A stretch of DNA of 64,000 nucleotides from Oscarella lobularis (Eukaryota > Porifera > Homoscleromorpha > Homosclerophorida > Oscarellidae), in the NCBI RefSeq assembly GCF_947507565.1, contig NC_089190.1, forward strand, positions 682,001 to 746,000. The letters are read 5' to 3'. The notes under the pieces are model-generated. The model saw nothing but the letters and a program-made list of their open reading frames with translations. It did not search any database and was not told where the DNA came from. Below, piece after piece: positions 19,815-30,880 of this stretch. The position numbers and the translations under genes are program-made. Every line of letters begins with the position of its first letter. The stretch's first letter is position 1.

Positions 19815-22025
19815 TACTAAATGTTGACCTGCTATAGAATAATTTTTTGGGTTATTCGAATGCGAATTTTATTATCTTCTTTGCGAGATCTGCAATACAC
19901 GGTAGCACATTACATTTTTCGTTTCTCAAAAGCCTCCAACTGGAGGCGAGGGCAGTGTCGTCGCCGTCACATTTTTGCTGTAGCTTTTTAATTAATGTAA
20001 TGTCCCGAAATTGAATTCTAAAAATTAATTTGCTCAAAATAACATTCAAATGTATTACTTTTTATTGATTATAGCTATAATTCTTTTTGCCTGAACATCG
20101 TGCCCCTTTCTTATAATTTTTTTCTTACTTCTATCTTAACGACTGCCAAATACAAACGCCAATCAACTTGACAGCGAAGATGGCAAGAATAACAGCGTAC
20201 CTTCAGCTGATATGTGTAGCTGTTCAAGCAAACTTAAAGGTTTGTCTTGTAAAAAATAGGTAAAACTAATGAAATCATATTGTCTCCTTCTTACATTTAA
20301 AAAAATTGCCTAACTCAATAACTAAAAGAAAAAGTGATTGAAATTATATTATTAACGAGCTGGCTACAAAGTGACTCTTACTTTGCCAATCATGGACGTA
20401 GTCCTCGGCGGCCAGGGTTGGCGGAGGCGACGATGTCGTCGGTGGTGGGGCCGTCAACGGTCGCGAGGGCGGCGTCCCGATGACGTCATCGCAGAATACA
20501 AATACTAATTAAGTACTAAATGTTGAACTGCTAGAGAATAATTTTTTGGGTTATTCGAACGCGAATTTTATTATCTTCTTTGCGAAATCTGCAATACACG
20601 GTAGCACATTACATTTTTCGTTCCTCAAAAGCCTCCAACTGGAGGCGAGGGCAGTGTCAGCGCCCTCACATTTTTGCTGTAGCTTTTTAATTGATGTAAT
20701 GTCCCGAAATTGAATTCTAAAAATTAATTTTTCCTAATTTGCTCAAAATAACATTAAAATGTATTACTTTTTATCGATTATAGCTATAATTCTTTTTGCC
20801 TGAACATCGTGCCCTTTTCTTATAATTTTTTTCTCACCTCTATCTTAACGACTGCCAAATACAAACGCCAATCAACTTGACAGCAAAGATGGCAAGAATA
20901 ACAGCGTACCTTCAGCTGCTGTGTAGCTGTTCAAGCAAACTTAAAGGTTTGTTTTGCAAAAAATAGGTAAAACTAATGAAATCATATTTTCTCCTTCTTA
21001 CCTTTAGAAAAATTGCCCAACTCAATGACTAAAAGAAAAAGTGATTGAAATTATATTATTAACGAGCTGGCTACAAAGTGACTCTTACTTTGCCAATCAT
21101 GGACGTAGTCCACGGCGGCCAGGGCGGCGGAGGCGACGATGTCGTCGGTGGTGGGGCCGTCAACGGTTGCGATGGCGGCGGCAGTGGCGACTTCGTCGGT
21201 GGTGGGGCCGTCAACGGTCGCGAGGGCGGCGTCCCGATGACGTCATCGCAGAATACAAATACTAATTAAGTACTAAATGTTGAACTGCTAGAGAATAATT
21301 TTTTGGGTTATTCGAATGCGAATTTTATTATCTTCTTTGCGAAATCTGCAATACACGGTAGCACATTACATTTTTCGTTCCTCAAAAGCCTCCTACTGGA
21401 GGCGAGGGCAGTGTTGGCGCCCTCACATTTTTGCTGTAGCTTTTTAATCGATGTCATGTGCAGAAATTGAATTCTAAAAATTAATTTTTTTTAATTTGCT
21501 AAAAATAACGTTAAAATGTATTACTTTTTATCGATTATAGCTATAATTCTTTTTGCCTGAACATCGTGTCCTTTTTTATAATTTTTTTCTCACCTCTATC
21601 TTAACGACTGCCAAATACAAACGCCAATCAACTTGACAGCAAAGATGGCAAGAATAACAGCGTACCTTCAGCTGCTATGTGTAGCTGTTCAAGCAAACTT
21701 AAAGGTTTGTCTTGTAAAAAATATGTAAAACTAATGAAATCAAATTGTCTCCTTCTTACCTTTAGAAAAATTGCCGAACTCAATAACTAAAAGAAAAGTG
21801 ATTGAAATTATATTATTAACGAGCTGGCTACAAAGTGACTCTTACTTTGCCAATCATGGACGTAGTCCTCGGCGGCCAGGGCGGCGGAGGCGACGATGTC
21901 GTCGGTGGTGGGGCCGTCAACGGTTGCGACGGCGGCGGCAGTGGCGACGTCGTCGGAGGTGGGGCCGTCAACGGTCGCGAGGGCGGCGTCCCGATGACGT
22001 CATCGCAGAATACAAATACTAATTA
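19815..22025 (-). repeat. Right tandem array: three inverted copies of the same unit
   Basis: Units at about 19815-20513, 20514-21268 and 21269-22025 are the reverse complement of the left-array unit (each with CTAAATGTTGA(A/C)C at the left and the LIKKLQQKC-type frame on the minus strand). Each right-side unit additionally has a GC-rich G-strand minisatellite (GTCGGTGGTGGGGCCGTCAACGG, one to two copies) next to the GATGACGTCATCG palindrome. The arginine-rich plus-strand frames across this minisatellite are artefacts. Confidence 0.9.
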
Positions 22026-22059
22026 AAACAAGGTACTATATTTTTAATTTTTTGGATTA

Positions 22060-22870
22060 AAATGTGACATTGTTTGAAAAAATAGATCACCGGGGCACTA
22101 TTCGTGCCAGCACTGTAGATGCTGAAACTCTGTTTAGAGTTATTAAAGACAATCTCCTTCGCTTAAATGTTTTTTCTGTCAAAGTCAGTGCTATGACGGT
22201 GCGTCAAGTATGATTGGTTCTAAAACAGGTGTGGTGACGCGAATGATTAAGGAAAAACGTTGTGCTGTTTTTATTAATTGCATTGACGACGCTTTCAATC
22301 TTGCAGTTGGAGACACTCTCATAAAGTCTACAAATTGTAAATTGCGCTCGCAAATGCTTGTGAAGCAACGAATACCTGTGAAATTCTCTGCTAAAAATAG
22401 CAGTCTGTTTGACCGTATTTGAGCAGACGTTTCGAGTGAAAAATATTGCTTTGGACAGTGGCATTACTGTAGATCATTTTGCCCGAGTCTATGGACAGTT
22501 AAGCGGAATTCGTTTTCAGCATTAAAAATATGAAATTTATAGAAAGTATGAAACGAATGTTTGGATGAACATTTTGTTCCAAAAGTTAACGTTAAAATAT
22601 TTGTCGTCAAGACCCAAATTTCTACATATAACATGCTTTTTGGCTTAAAGATAAGTTGAGCAGAACGCTTTATCAAGAGACTTTGTCAGCTGCGGACGGC
22701 CATCTGTAGCCAAAATGACGATCAACACTCTAAAGGCTTTGAAAACTATGGCACATTGTTCGACCCTGCGCGAAGGGCACGTGGCAATGGACCAGACGCC
22801 AAGACTCAAGTGTTTGGCGACGTTGTAGTTGCTGTTGAAGCCCTTGAGGTGGCACGTTTTTCATATTTTT
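22060..22870 (+). pseudogene. DUF4371/hAT-like gene, 3' piece
   Basis: Begins with STVDAETLFRVIKDNLLRLN, corresponding to the family segment that directly follows 'EAHEEFIGLY'. It then reads CYDG and MIGSKTGVVTRMIKEKRCAV, FINCIDDAFNLAVGDTL, the 'CRGQxYDGASNMxGxxxGVxxxI...HCxxHxLNLAV' region. The frame ends at 22422 and later parts (to about 22870) are too decayed to assign. Together with 12776-13310 this is one transposase gene interrupted by a later insertion. Confidence 0.75.
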
Positions 22871-23443
22871 AAATCGAAGCAAGCGCTAAAATTTCATAAT
22901 TGGTTTTCTTTCAGCGTTATTATTTTTTATGTTGTTTTTTTCTTCTTTTTGATGTTTTGCCGTCTTGATATATAGTTTAGGTCTTACTTCATCTTTTTTG
23001 CGCACGAAAATAAGGCGTTTTGCTCCAAAAGCGCTTTTTCTGAGTAAAGAACGAGTTCCTGATTATCAAATCTGCTAGTCACTACGTAAATTGCACTAAT
23101 GAAATAATCCGATAACAGTCACAAATTTTTCTTTTCGTCTATTACAGCTTTTTTGATATCACATACATTAATAGGAATGTTGCCATCAGGCGGCATTGGA
23201 AGTATTATTCGATGACGGCTCTGTTCCCATTCTTCGGTACTGCTCGATTGCCGATAAAATTTTACTGATGAGTCGTCGTTGACTGACTCCAGTAGACGTC
23301 ATGTTTAATTAAATGTCTTGGTACAACGGAGCGAGAGACTTACTGTTGTAGCATTGTCTGAAAAATGACAGGAACATGATTTTAGCACCGTTTTAAGGTA
23401 CCAAACGCCGCGCATTGCATCATTCTGCCAAAAAATGTGTGCT
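22871..23443. other. AT-rich spacer
   Basis: T-runs and short frames only. Possibly the remaining 3' tail of the split transposase element. Confidence 0.35.
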
Positions 23444-24600
23444 TTAAAGGGGCACTCCGGCGTTTTTTAAACCTATACTACAGTAGACCCTCGCTAATCC
23501 GAACCCCGTTAATCCGAACCGTCGCTAATCCGAACGAAGAAAAAGTCTTACATACGGGTTATTTCCGCTTCAAAACCGTCTCTGCTTCCAAAAGAGCGCA
23601 CAAGACTCTAACTTTTGATGAAAAGCTCTCGATTCTGGAGCAATTAGGTACCACTTCCTACACCGCTCTCTCTTTGTTCTTTAGAGCAAACTCGCGTAAC
23701 TGATTATTTCACTAATAATACAGACTAATGATTTGATTTCGCTAATCCGAACGTTTTCACTAATCCGAACACCTGAGCTTGGTTTGGGAACATCACTGTT
23801 CGGATTAGCGAGGGTCTACTGTACTATTAAAGTACTTACGTTTGCTAATCGTTTCGCGCCGGTTTCGCTGTGATCGTGTGATTCGGCTACGAGAAAGAAG
23901 CGTTTTAACTCTGAAATTACGGGCGTTCTGTGACGTAACTGGTGCCACACTGCTACCCGGATACAAAAAATGAACCGGCGTTTATGCCGAAGGCGTCACC
24001 TGCCAAGAAAGTTTGAAAGAAAAAAGTGTAGATCGTAAGGACTGAAACCTTTCTGTACTGACTTGAATTCGCTAACTACAAGCGGAAACGAGATAAAGCC
24101 GGAAACGCGCTTTTGCGCGTCATGCATTCGATGCTGTCTTCCGTGCCTTTCCGTCCGTATGTCTGTAAACCTGTAATTGCACGACAAGGGCGAACCTTTG
24201 CACATGATAAATTGAGTGAGACAATGATCGAAAAAGCACGGAAGACAGCATCGAATGCATGACGCGCAAAAGCGCGTTTCCGGCTTTATCTCGTTTCCGC
24301 TTGTAGTTAGCGAATTTAAGTCAGTACAGAAAGGTTTCAGTCCTTACGATCTACACTTTTTTTCTTTCAAACTTTCTTGGCAGGTGACGCCTTCGGCATA
24401 AACGCCGGTTCATTTTTTGTATCCGGGTAGCTGTGTGGCACCAGTTGCGTCACAGAACGCCCGTAATTACAGAGTTAATTAAAACGCTTCGTTCTCGTAG
24501 CCGAATCACACGATCACAGCGAAACCGGTGCGAAACGATTAGCAAACGTAAGTACTTTAATAGTAGTATAGGTTTAAAAAACGCCGGAGTGCCCCTTTAA
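23444..24600. mobile_element. Large fold-back element with TTAA flanks
   Basis: TTAA (23444-23447) is followed by AGGGGCACTCCGGCGTTTT, and the far end is the exact inverse, followed by TTAA (24597-24600). The arms are several hundred bp of near-perfect inverted repeat (including GTGACGTAACTGGTGCCAC and GTATCCGGGTAGC), meeting near 24150-24230. The left arm is interrupted by a 341-bp Tigger-type element. TTAA duplication suggests piggyBac-like mobilisation, but no transposase is present and the terminus is not the usual piggyBac one. Confidence 0.9.
23481..23821 (+). mobile_element. Deleted Tigger/pogo-type element, copy 2
   Basis: Same TIRs as copy 1 (CAGTAGACCCTCGCTAATCC), TA on both sides, inserted in the left arm of the fold-back element between CCTATAC and TATTAAAG. 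The uninterrupted right arm shows the pre-insertion sequence. Internal coding remains are better kept here: KRAHKTLTFDEKLSILEQLG, then TSYTALSLFF, which is the CENP-B/pogo N-terminal helix-turn-helix. Confidence 0.9.
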
Positions 24601-24724
24601 ATACGTCCGGCGGCCACATGTGGCTGCTTTATGCAAGTGCAGTACACGTGTAGTCACGACAAAAGTGTCTGCAAATAGTGAGCTTTATGCTTTAACTAAT
24701 ACTTTATATATTTTCCTGAACAAC

Positions 24725-24968
24725 ATTTACAAACTACTCTCTGTTCGCGTTGACTTCATACTCTGAAAAACGCCTATATCTCCTTACTGGGCCGTCGCAC
24801 GTATGCGCAGTTGGCAGCGTTCGAGAGCTCCTATCGGCCGCTTTCTCTTTTCTGGGACTACACGTCTAAAGCGTACTGCTCTAATTACATTTCCAAAGGG
24901 ACGTACCCACGCCCTTCTCTACTTCCGAGTATGAAGTCAACGTGAACAGAGAGTAGCTAAGTTTAAAA
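24725..24968. repeat. Inverted repeat, 33-bp arms, about 165-bp loop
   Basis: ACTACTCTCTGTTCGCGTTG..ACTTCATACTC at about 24732-24765 is matched inverted by GAGTATGAAGTCAACGTGAACAGAGAGTAG at 24928-24957. Probably a small MITE or hairpin. It sits just downstream of the kinase pseudogene (which is on the minus strand). Confidence 0.75.
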
Positions 24969-24974
24969 CTTTTT

Positions 24975-25745
24975 TCAATAACATATAAAGTTGTCAGTGT
25001 TGAGGTTACGCAAAGTTCGATTCTGAAAACCCTGTGATTTCCTTGCTGTTGGTATGTGTCTAATATTAGAGAGTAGCGCATCGACGGCTGATGTAATACG
25101 TTCGGCGCTTATCTGCTCCGGACTTAGGTAATTTGGTGTCGATCTTTTGAAATCGCTCGCTCTTGGGCGCTGAGATTTAGCCGCAGATGGCACGCCGATC
25201 CAAAGTCTGCGATTTTAACATCCGTTCTGTGCCAATTCGTCTAAAAATTTCAATTTATTTTTAGTCAAATACAACGTTTCTTATACTTACGAGAAGATTT
25301 GGTAATTTCAAGTCAAAGTGAATTATCTCTTTTCTTGCAATGTACCCTATAGCCCACACGCCGTCGCTTTCAAAGATGGTTTTTTCGAGCTATCGTCACA
25401 TCTACGCCTTCATTCTAAGGCAGAGCAAATTCTAAACAAAGTTTGACAAAAATTGCTTTTTAGCCACCTCGTGATTAATAACGACGTCAAATAAATTTGT
25501 CCTCATCAATTCAAATACGGCGTAGGCTAAATGTAACTTAGTGATCTCGTTGTGTTAATGGTGATGATCCAGAAGTACCTTTGAATACGACTTTCGACGC
25601 ATAAATTGACTAATCCGCATTTTGGGACGCACTTTACCGCAGCATCGGTATTAAGAAGCGAACCCTTAAAAACTGTTTCGAAGCTTCCCTTTCCCAGCAT
25701 CGTTATGGACATCGCGATGTCCGAAAGAAGAACTATCTCAACCAT
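24975..25745 (-). pseudogene. Protein kinase (TKL-like) pseudogene with one intron
   Basis: Minus-strand order: 25745-25527 has MLGKGSFETVFKGSLL (glycine loop) and DAAVKCVPK (the VAIK lysine); then in other frames HLAYAVFELMRTNLFDVV (hinge); GYIARKEIIHFDLKLPNLLV (catalytic loop HxDLKxxN) ending at a GTAAGT donor at 25290; a 50-nt intron 25241-25290; then KIADFGSACHL (DFG); then STPNYLSPEQISAE (APE region). All kinase landmarks are in the right order, but they lie in different frames with stops between them, so this is a decayed gene. The HFDLK..NLLV form is common in tyrosine-kinase-like kinases. The substrate is unknown. Confidence 0.8.
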
Positions 25746-26240
25746 ATAGCTTGTGCATAAGTTATACTAATCCATTTTCAATAATTTTAACTTAAGTGAG
25801 AAATTTGTATGAATTGACAACGTCGTCGAGAGGAAAGGGAAAAGCGGCAATGGCGTGCACGGCGGAGGCAAAGGCGTACTTGTCGGCGCAGGCAAAAAAA
25901 GGCAGAGGCACATGTGGCGTCGGAGGCAAGTGCGGCATTGCCGGCGGAGGTATAGGTGGCATAAGCGGACATGGCGACGGAAAAGCAAGAAAATGCGCTG
26001 TTGGCGGCAGAGGCGTCGCTGGCCGCGGAGCTGATAAACGCTCGATCGGTTCGGAATCTACAGCTCTTTTAGCAAATTTGTTTGATACCAACTTCTTAGG
26101 CAAACATTTTGAAAGAGCGGCGCAAATTTGCGCTTGGCTAACGCGTGATTCCGACGCAACAAAATCTTCCAGCGTTATCGGGTTTTCTGCGCCGTCTGCC
26201 GAGGTGAGTGTTTTGGGAAAAGGCGAATGTGACGAGTAGT
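25746..26240. other. GGC-rich low-complexity region with open frames
   Basis: Plus frame 25796-26239 encodes glycine/alanine/lysine-rich sequence (GKCGIAGGGIGGISGHG), driven by repeated GGCGGAGGC and GGCAxAG words; the minus frame is proline-rich (PLPP). The last third (IGSESTALLANLFDTNF) is not repetitive and could be coding. No family recognised. Confidence 0.3.
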
Positions 26241-26269
26241 GCGTTAACCCTAATAATGATTAGTTGGAT

Positions 26270-26953
26270 AATAAACCACTCTCTTATCACGTTATATGGT
26301 GACAGGATGGATCACCCTCGCTCCTCTCGACCGCTCGCCTTTACGCCGCGAACGCCGGCGAATTTCGCTCGCCCCTCTACGACGACGTCAGCTCCCTACG
26401 TCTCGCCGCTGTCGTCAACATCGGCGACGTTTTCGTCGCCAGCACCGCACGTGTTCGTCCAACCATCGCAGGTTGCTCCGCCGCGCCCTTTAAAATCCGT
26501 GGATCGGATTCGCTCGCCGAAGCGTGGAAAACCTGGCGTCAGACATGGGACGCCTATTCGGTTGTTACGCTACTCACCGAGGAAACCTCGGAATACCGCG
26601 TCGCGATGCTGCTCAGCGTGATCGGACCTTTCGGCGTCCGCATGTATAACGGTCTCCCGTTCGCCTCCGCTGCAGAAAAGAACTCGATCGATCGAGTTCC
26701 CACGCTCTTCGCCGCAAAGTGTGTCGGCGAGACTAATATTAGATACGAGCGGTATCTATTTCTGGACAGCCGACAGAGCGCGTCGGAAGACTTCGAAGAA
26801 TACCTAACGGACCTCAAGGCTATTGTACAGCGGTGCGAATACGGTCGCATGGAAGATGAGCTGCTGCGGGACCGCCTCCTGCACGGCATCGCTAACGACG
26901 CTGTTCGCAAGCGCCTCTTGGGAAAGTCGGCACTTACGTTTGAAAAATGTGTC
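26270..26953 (+). pseudogene. LTR retroelement leader and gag, second copy, truncated
   Basis: AATAAA at 26270 and TGGTGACAGG at 26297 (LTR end and putative primer site) precede the gag ATG at 26307. The N-terminus SSRPLAFTPRTPANF is followed, after one frameshift near 26505, by EAWKTWRQTWDAYSVV, then from 26606 MLLSVIGPFGVRMYNGLPF, FAAKCVGETNIRYERYLFL, FEEYLTDLKAIVQRC, LLRDRLLHGIANDAVRKRL and ALTFEKCV. The match ends at about 26953, where the hAT-element sequence begins. It is the same family as 8012-9398. Confidence 0.85.
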
Positions 26954-27020
26954 GCGCGCCGAAAATTTTTTAGACCACGCCCCTCTAAATCTATTAAACC
27001 ACGCCTACATTCTACTAAAG

Positions 27021-29219
27021 CTACTTTTTGGAGTGCTCGTCATTATATCTCTTCGTCGCTTTTTTGGCGTCTTCAAGCACTCTTTTGCTGGGATTGAATT
27101 TGTAGCAGGGCTCAACATCGTGCATTTTGATTCCAATTATGCTCGACAAAGTTCCATTCAGGTCAAGACGAGACCGATAACTTGTTTTGTTCATCTTGAT
27201 CATGCTGAAGACGCGTTCTTCTCCAGCATTCGAATGTGGTAGGACGAGGACTATTTCCGCTACCTTAGCCAAAAAGCGAAATTTGAGGGTGCAGCCATCT
27301 GCTGATTTTATCTGTGACAGATACGCCCAAACAATGTCCATTCTCGTAAATTCAGATATTGCCTGAGTTTCTTCGTCAACAATTTCTTCCTTAGCATCCC
27401 TCCAAACGGAACTTGGAATATCATCTTTTTCCATCAGTTGATATTCAATAAATTCGTCGTGAATTGCATCAATTTCTTCAGGTTCAAACTTTAGAAAGTT
27501 GTTGAACCGGGTCACAAAATACTCTACGTCAGCATAATCAGCATCTTCCCTTCTTTCAAAATTAACCAATTTGGCACGTTTCAACGTTTCATCGGTTAGC
27601 GGCAGTTTTGCAACCATATACCGTGCTGCTGCTATGTAGTATTTCTTTACTGCCGACAGGAATTTTTCCACTTTTCTTTCGGTAACGGATACTTCGCTTT
27701 CTAACTTCTGCAGTTCTTGCCTCGCATTGATTCCGATAAACAGTGAATCATCATCACATTGATTTTCCGGCTCAGCGTATGGAACACCATTCAAATTAGG
27801 ATAGTTTTTAAGAACTGATATTTTAATAAATTTTGAAAAGGTTTTCCGCAGAAAGTTAAGGCAATGAGGATACAAATAGTAGATAGCTGGATCTTCCCTT
27901 TGCAGAAAAACGTTAAACTTCACAAGATCAGAAAGTACAGTCTTATAAAATAAAAGATACAGCTTCGTCATGGGATTGCTAAAGAGAGCAGCTAAACGTC
28001 TAAACCGTGCCTGTGGTTCTTCGGCCGAAAGAAAGTAAGACTTAAGGCCATCGTAAAGTTTCAATATACGCTCAACGGCATTGATTAAACTTAACCATCT
28101 TGTGGACACATGCTTAACAACTTGCTGATAGGTTATGTCGCAGAAACAGCAGAAGTCAGCAAGAGAATTTTTCCTTTTCGAGCTTTTGTCAAACCAGTAA
28201 TAGAGGTCTATTGCCATTTCTTCAATATCAAATCCGCTTTCTAATGCAAAGGCAGAAGAAGCGGCATTTCCAATGTTGTGCGAAATGTGGCAAGGGCAAC
28301 CCAGAAAATAGACATTGGGATTGACTTGTAGTACCCTCGATTTTATCGAGTTGTGTTTACCCAAGTTCACGCTGGCATTGTCCACACTAAATCCGACGCA
28401 GTTGTTCCACGAAACATTACACGTTCTCAAAACATCTGAAATTTTTGAAAAAATTTCAGCAGAAGTTGCAGCATTAACGCCATCGGTCGTTCCCATATCA
28501 AGAAACCTAGATTCGATTCGGTGACGATTTGTATCAAATATTTTGACGGTGATCGGATTCATTTTAAGAAGGCAAGTGTCATTTGATCCGTCAGTTGCCA
28601 AAGTGAAAGGCTGATGCTGCATTGCCTCAATAAGTTCTCTTTTGAAAGCCGGTGCTACTGCTCCGTTAAGAATAGCAGTAGTTTTTGTCCGCGCACAGGA
28701 AAAGCCTTTAGCAACGTCGCCGTCGAAAACAGAACGTATCATTGGGCTCAGATGATCAGCAACCGCAATAGGAACGTTGTGCTGGGCAAGGAGAGTGCTG
28801 ATTTTAACTTCAGCTGTAATAATCTACCAAAACTGTTATTAATTTACGCAACAAAGTCTGAAAGAACATACCTTTTGGGCCAACGGTCCATCACTTGAAG
28901 AAAAAGTGATTCGGTTCTGCTTATCCAACTTCTTAGACAGCTCCAAGTGCCTGGTTCCTTGTGCATGCCTTGAAACGTCAGCCTCTCCTTGATGTTTGCA
29001 TGAAAGTGTTTTATTGCAGATTGTGCAATGAAAGGAATAGCTGTCCTGCCTAACAGGTTGAAGAAACGAATACTTTCGTGTCCAGTCCTTGTTGAATTTC
29101 GTGTGATAGGTCGCTGCGCCGCGCACAACTGCGCACTTTTTTCTCTTTGATGGAGTTCCAACGGAAATGATGTCAGGATCGGCCATCGAATCGCTGTCAC
29201 TCGAAGCCATAACAGTCAA
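27021..29219 (-). CDS. hAT-superfamily transposase, BED finger, two exons, apparently intact
   Basis: Exon 1 (29219-28872, 116 codons) has a BED-like zinc finger: FNKDWTRKYSFLQPV, FHCTICNKTLSCKHQGEADV, SRHAQGTRHLEL (CxxC..HxxxxxH). The 48-nt intron 28824-28871 (GTATGT..GGTAG) keeps phase 0. Exon 2 (28823-27021, 600 codons) begins IITAEVKISTLLAQHNVPIAV and carries SCARTKTTAILNGAVAP, FTLATDGSNDTC (first catalytic D), CVGFSVDNASVN (second D), CPCHISHNIGNAA (CxxH), VKHVSTRWLSL and the C-terminal dimerisation motif VLPHSNAGEERVFSMI, ending NDEHSKK. The total is 716 residues with no stop, normal for this hAT group. It cuts and pastes DNA in the nucleus when active. The ATG at 29208 is an alternative start. 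It is the only long unbroken TE gene here, so it is either recent or host-preserved. Confidence 0.9.
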
Positions 29220-29399
29220 GGGCGTATATGTCTGAGCAAAGAATGAAAGTACAAGTCTGACCTCAGATCAGACGCTAACCAGAAATGAAAGGTGGAGGCG
29301 ATGCTGACGAGTTTCCGTGTGCTAGCGAAGAGTAGGAGTCTGGCAGTAGCGCGCGTGAAAGAAGTCGTAATCAAGCGCGCTAAACCAAATATGTCTATT

Positions 29400-29507
29400 G
29401 TAAAATATTTTCAAAATGCGTGAGAAATTTGAGGCTAAGCGTGAGAGCGTGAGATGAAGTCAAAATGCGTGAGTGTCACGCACAATGCGTGACACTTGGC
29501 AGGACTG
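29400..29507. mobile_element. hAT element 5' terminal region
   Basis: Upstream of the transposase the sequence has repeated GCGTGAGA and TGTCACGCACAATGCGTGACA (29475-29495), then CTTGGCAGGACTG. Read inward from 29507 this gives CAGTCCTGCCAAGTGTCACG, a typical hAT-type terminal repeat. I found no matching inverse end on the 3' side near 26950, so the element may be truncated there. Confidence 0.5.
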
Positions 29508-29716
29508 GTCCAAGCTTTTAAATGAAATGTTACGTCTAATGATCCCGCTAAATTATAGAAATGAAAGCTAAAGATTGTCTCTGCGTGAGAGTCTCGACGC
29601 TATATACGAATAGTGACGAATTGCATGTATTACATGGAATGGCAACTTAATTTATTTAATAAAACAACAGAAACGACAATTTTAAAATATACTAATAACA
29701 TCATGCAGCATTTGTA

Positions 29717-29935
29717 ATGCGACCAAGAGTTCAAAACATTCTTCAAAACACCATATATACCAGTTACACGTGCTTAAGCGGGACCGAGGCCGTCTATTTA
29801 CACGTACGAGTTTTGAAGAGTGAGCGATTCGCATCGACTGGAATCCTCGACATGAAAACCCATTTCAAACCCACCAACTCGTTTCTCTACGTCAACGAAA
29901 CCTCGGAACACCCGCAGTCCGTTTTTAAATAAAGA
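29717..29935 (+). pseudogene. Penelope-like RT fragment (thumb region)
   Basis: The frame contains GTEAVYLHVRVLKSERF then GILDMKTHFKPTNSFLYVNE and SEHPQSVFK before a stop. This matches the Penelope RT segment in which 'FLDxxVxK', 'KPTNSxxYxxxxSxHP' and 'xxVFK' occur in that order. AATAAA follows at 29931. The rest of the RT is absent. Confidence 0.7.
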
Positions 29936-30880
29936 AATATTAACCTTTGAACTTTTAACAGTTTTTATTTTTAATCGTGCAATTTTATAATGTTATCAAT
30001 TGTTTCATTTTATAATTTCAAAAAATGATTTTTATGTTTAAAAACTGTAAAACCTGTCTTTAACGACTACTCACCGATTCAAGATAGAGACAGGTGGTAG
30101 GTACGCTTTTTATGTACAAGGTTTTCATTTTATTAGCGCGCGTCAGTATAACGGAAAGCTACAGGTTTTAAGCCGAAGTTGGTGGCCGAAAATTTCATAA
30201 CGGTTTGCGCAGCGTACTACAGTTGTACCTGGCAATCGCATTCTCCTAAAATAGGAAGAGAGAACATCTATGAACCCAAAGTTGTTGCGGTCTTTGGCAT
30301 TCGGAGAAGCGACAATCGCGCTTTGAAAAGTGGGCAATTGGAGAAAGAGAAAAACTCCGTTTCTTGGCACTTATCTTTGTTCTCGGCTTCTTTCTGCTGA
30401 ATGGCAAACTGCTGTTTCAAAGCAGGGTAATTTTTATTGTTGGGATACGTTAGGCAAATAGGGTAGCGTGTAGTGGGCATGCGCAGTGAACTCGCATTCT
30501 AAACGAGGACAAAAAGCAAGAATTATTCGTTCTGGTAAAGTCAGCTTAAAAATTCGCTGACTACCATGTCTTGTTGATAGCATGTTTCTCTTGGCACCGG
30601 CATAGCACTTGCGCAATTCTAGCTAAAACGTCTGCTTGAGATCATTGCTGTTGATTACATTAAAGAAATTTCCTTCGGTAGGTCAAAGTACAAATTTTTA
30701 GCCTGCTTGTGTTGATAATTTTCGTCACCGTTGCTTTAGTCGCGGTCGCTGTGAGACAGAGCACAGGAACAGAAGGCGCTGCAATGGCTCTAATTTCTGA
30801 CAAATGACCGTACCATGTGTAACGGCAAATTTGCTTCGTTCTTTTTCATTAAAGTCTCTAATATAACTTAAAATAAAAGT
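29936..30880. other. No recognisable gene
   Basis: Around 30043-30105 there is a decayed MITE-like stretch (CTGTAAAACCTGTCTTTAACG..GAGACAGG) related to the terminus at 14198. Overlapping frames at 30143-30480 have no motif I recognise. Confidence 0.35.

Noticed and set aside
21041..21265. Arginine/tryptophan-rich frames (RRRRRCRRWW)
   Set aside because: Encoded by the GC-rich minisatellite in each array unit; the same frame recurs because the unit is repeated.
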